This document shows, one piece after another, positions 5,444 through 5,658 of a DNA stretch of 5,658 bases. A program made the position numbers and the translations under genes. Every line of letters starts with the position of its first letter. The stretch's first letter is position 1. Source of the DNA: Prevotella sp. UBA3837 (GTDB lineage Bacteria > Bacteroidota > Bacteroidia > Bacteroidales > Bacteroidaceae); assembly GCA_002392835.1 (NCBI GenBank), contig DGHX01000144.1:27439-33096 (forward strand), in the 5' to 3' direction. The notes beneath the pieces are model-generated. The model saw only the letters and a program-made list of their open reading frames with translations. It was not told the origin of the DNA and searched no databases.

Positions 5444-5658
5444 ATGATTGGAAAAATAGTCATCGTAGCGTTAATAATTGCTATAGGAGTAGCTTTTTTG
5501 TGCGTAAAAGTCATTTTTCGGCGCAACGGAAGCTTCACTTCGCAGCATATCCACGACTCTGAGGCCATGCGGCAGCGTGGCATACACTGCGTGCTGGACC
5601 AGGACCGCGAGATGAGACAGCGCAGCCGGCTGGCCGTAAGCGAGAGGAGCTCGAGCCC
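5444..5658 (+). CDS. Small single-pass membrane protein with conserved-looking His/Cys motif (runs off right edge)
   Basis: The ATG at 5444 opens a frame of 71 codons plus two bases to the window edge with no stop. It follows a good promoter at a normal distance. Residues 1-25 form one strongly hydrophobic segment (IGKIVIVALIIAIGVAFLCVKVIF), followed by basic residues RR, so the rest is probably cytoplasmic. The soluble part reads NGSFTSQHIHDSEAMRQRGIHC (residues 28-49 region), then an acidic/basic LDQDREMRQRSRLAVSER stretch, probably helical. I recall similar short Bacteroidales proteins with a hydrophobic N-terminus and an H...MRxRGIxC pattern, annotated only as hypothetical or membrane proteins, but cannot confirm this. 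The His and Cys residues could bind a metal or act in redox, which is speculation. The C-terminus is not visible. Confidence 0.75.
   Translation, partial: MIGKIVIVALIIAIGVAFLCVKVIFRRNGSFTSQHIHDSEAMRQRGIHCVLDQDREMRQRSRLAVSERSSS

Noticed and set aside
5371..5562. 63-codon plus-strand frame beginning at a TTG in the pepD leader
   Set aside because: It starts at the predicted -33 box itself, upstream of the likely transcription start, and is out of frame with the hydrophobic protein starting at 5444.

Overview
The window looks like a piece of a Bacteroidales chromosome, possibly from a GC-rich member of the Prevotellaceae or a neighbouring family. Three things support this. The promoters follow the Bacteroidetes pattern TTTG / N19-21 / TAnnTTTG, none of the starts has a clear Shine-Dalgarno sequence, and two proteins belong to families typical of the phylum: a DUF4369-thioredoxin lipoprotein and a GHL10-type glycosidase with a fibronectin-like tail. 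Coding DNA is GC-rich, while the spacers are sharply AT-rich. The genus is inference.

Layout from left to right. Positions 1-797 (minus) hold the N-terminal 265 residues of a CstA-type carbon-starvation / pyruvate-peptide transporter that runs off the left edge. It is divergent from an exported GHL10 (DUF187/YngK/DigH-like) glycoside hydrolase at 887-2548 (plus). The two promoters interleave in about 48 bp. A 135-bp spacer follows and contains an unusual period-8 tandem array (2576-2669). After it comes a TlpA/ResA-like thioredoxin-fold lipoprotein with an N-terminal DUF4369 domain (2684-3790, plus), probably cotranscribed with the hydrolase. The convergent junction 3791-3900 contains a long near-perfect hairpin (3822-3880). 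The minus strand at 3901-5355 encodes a complete PepD-type aminoacyl-histidine dipeptidase with all metal ligands present. Divergent from it, a small single-pass membrane protein starts at 5444 (plus) and runs off the right edge.

Functionally this is ordinary chromosomal housekeeping: nutrient uptake (CstA), cytosolic dipeptide breakdown (PepD), and cell-envelope work (GHL10 hydrolase plus thioredoxin-like lipoprotein). No mobile genes, CRISPR array, tRNA, rRNA or defence system is visible. The parts the gene calls do not explain are the octanucleotide array, the convergent-gene hairpin, the two compact overlapping promoter regions, and the small His/Cys-containing membrane protein. I do not see convincing evidence for a wholly new multi-gene system.
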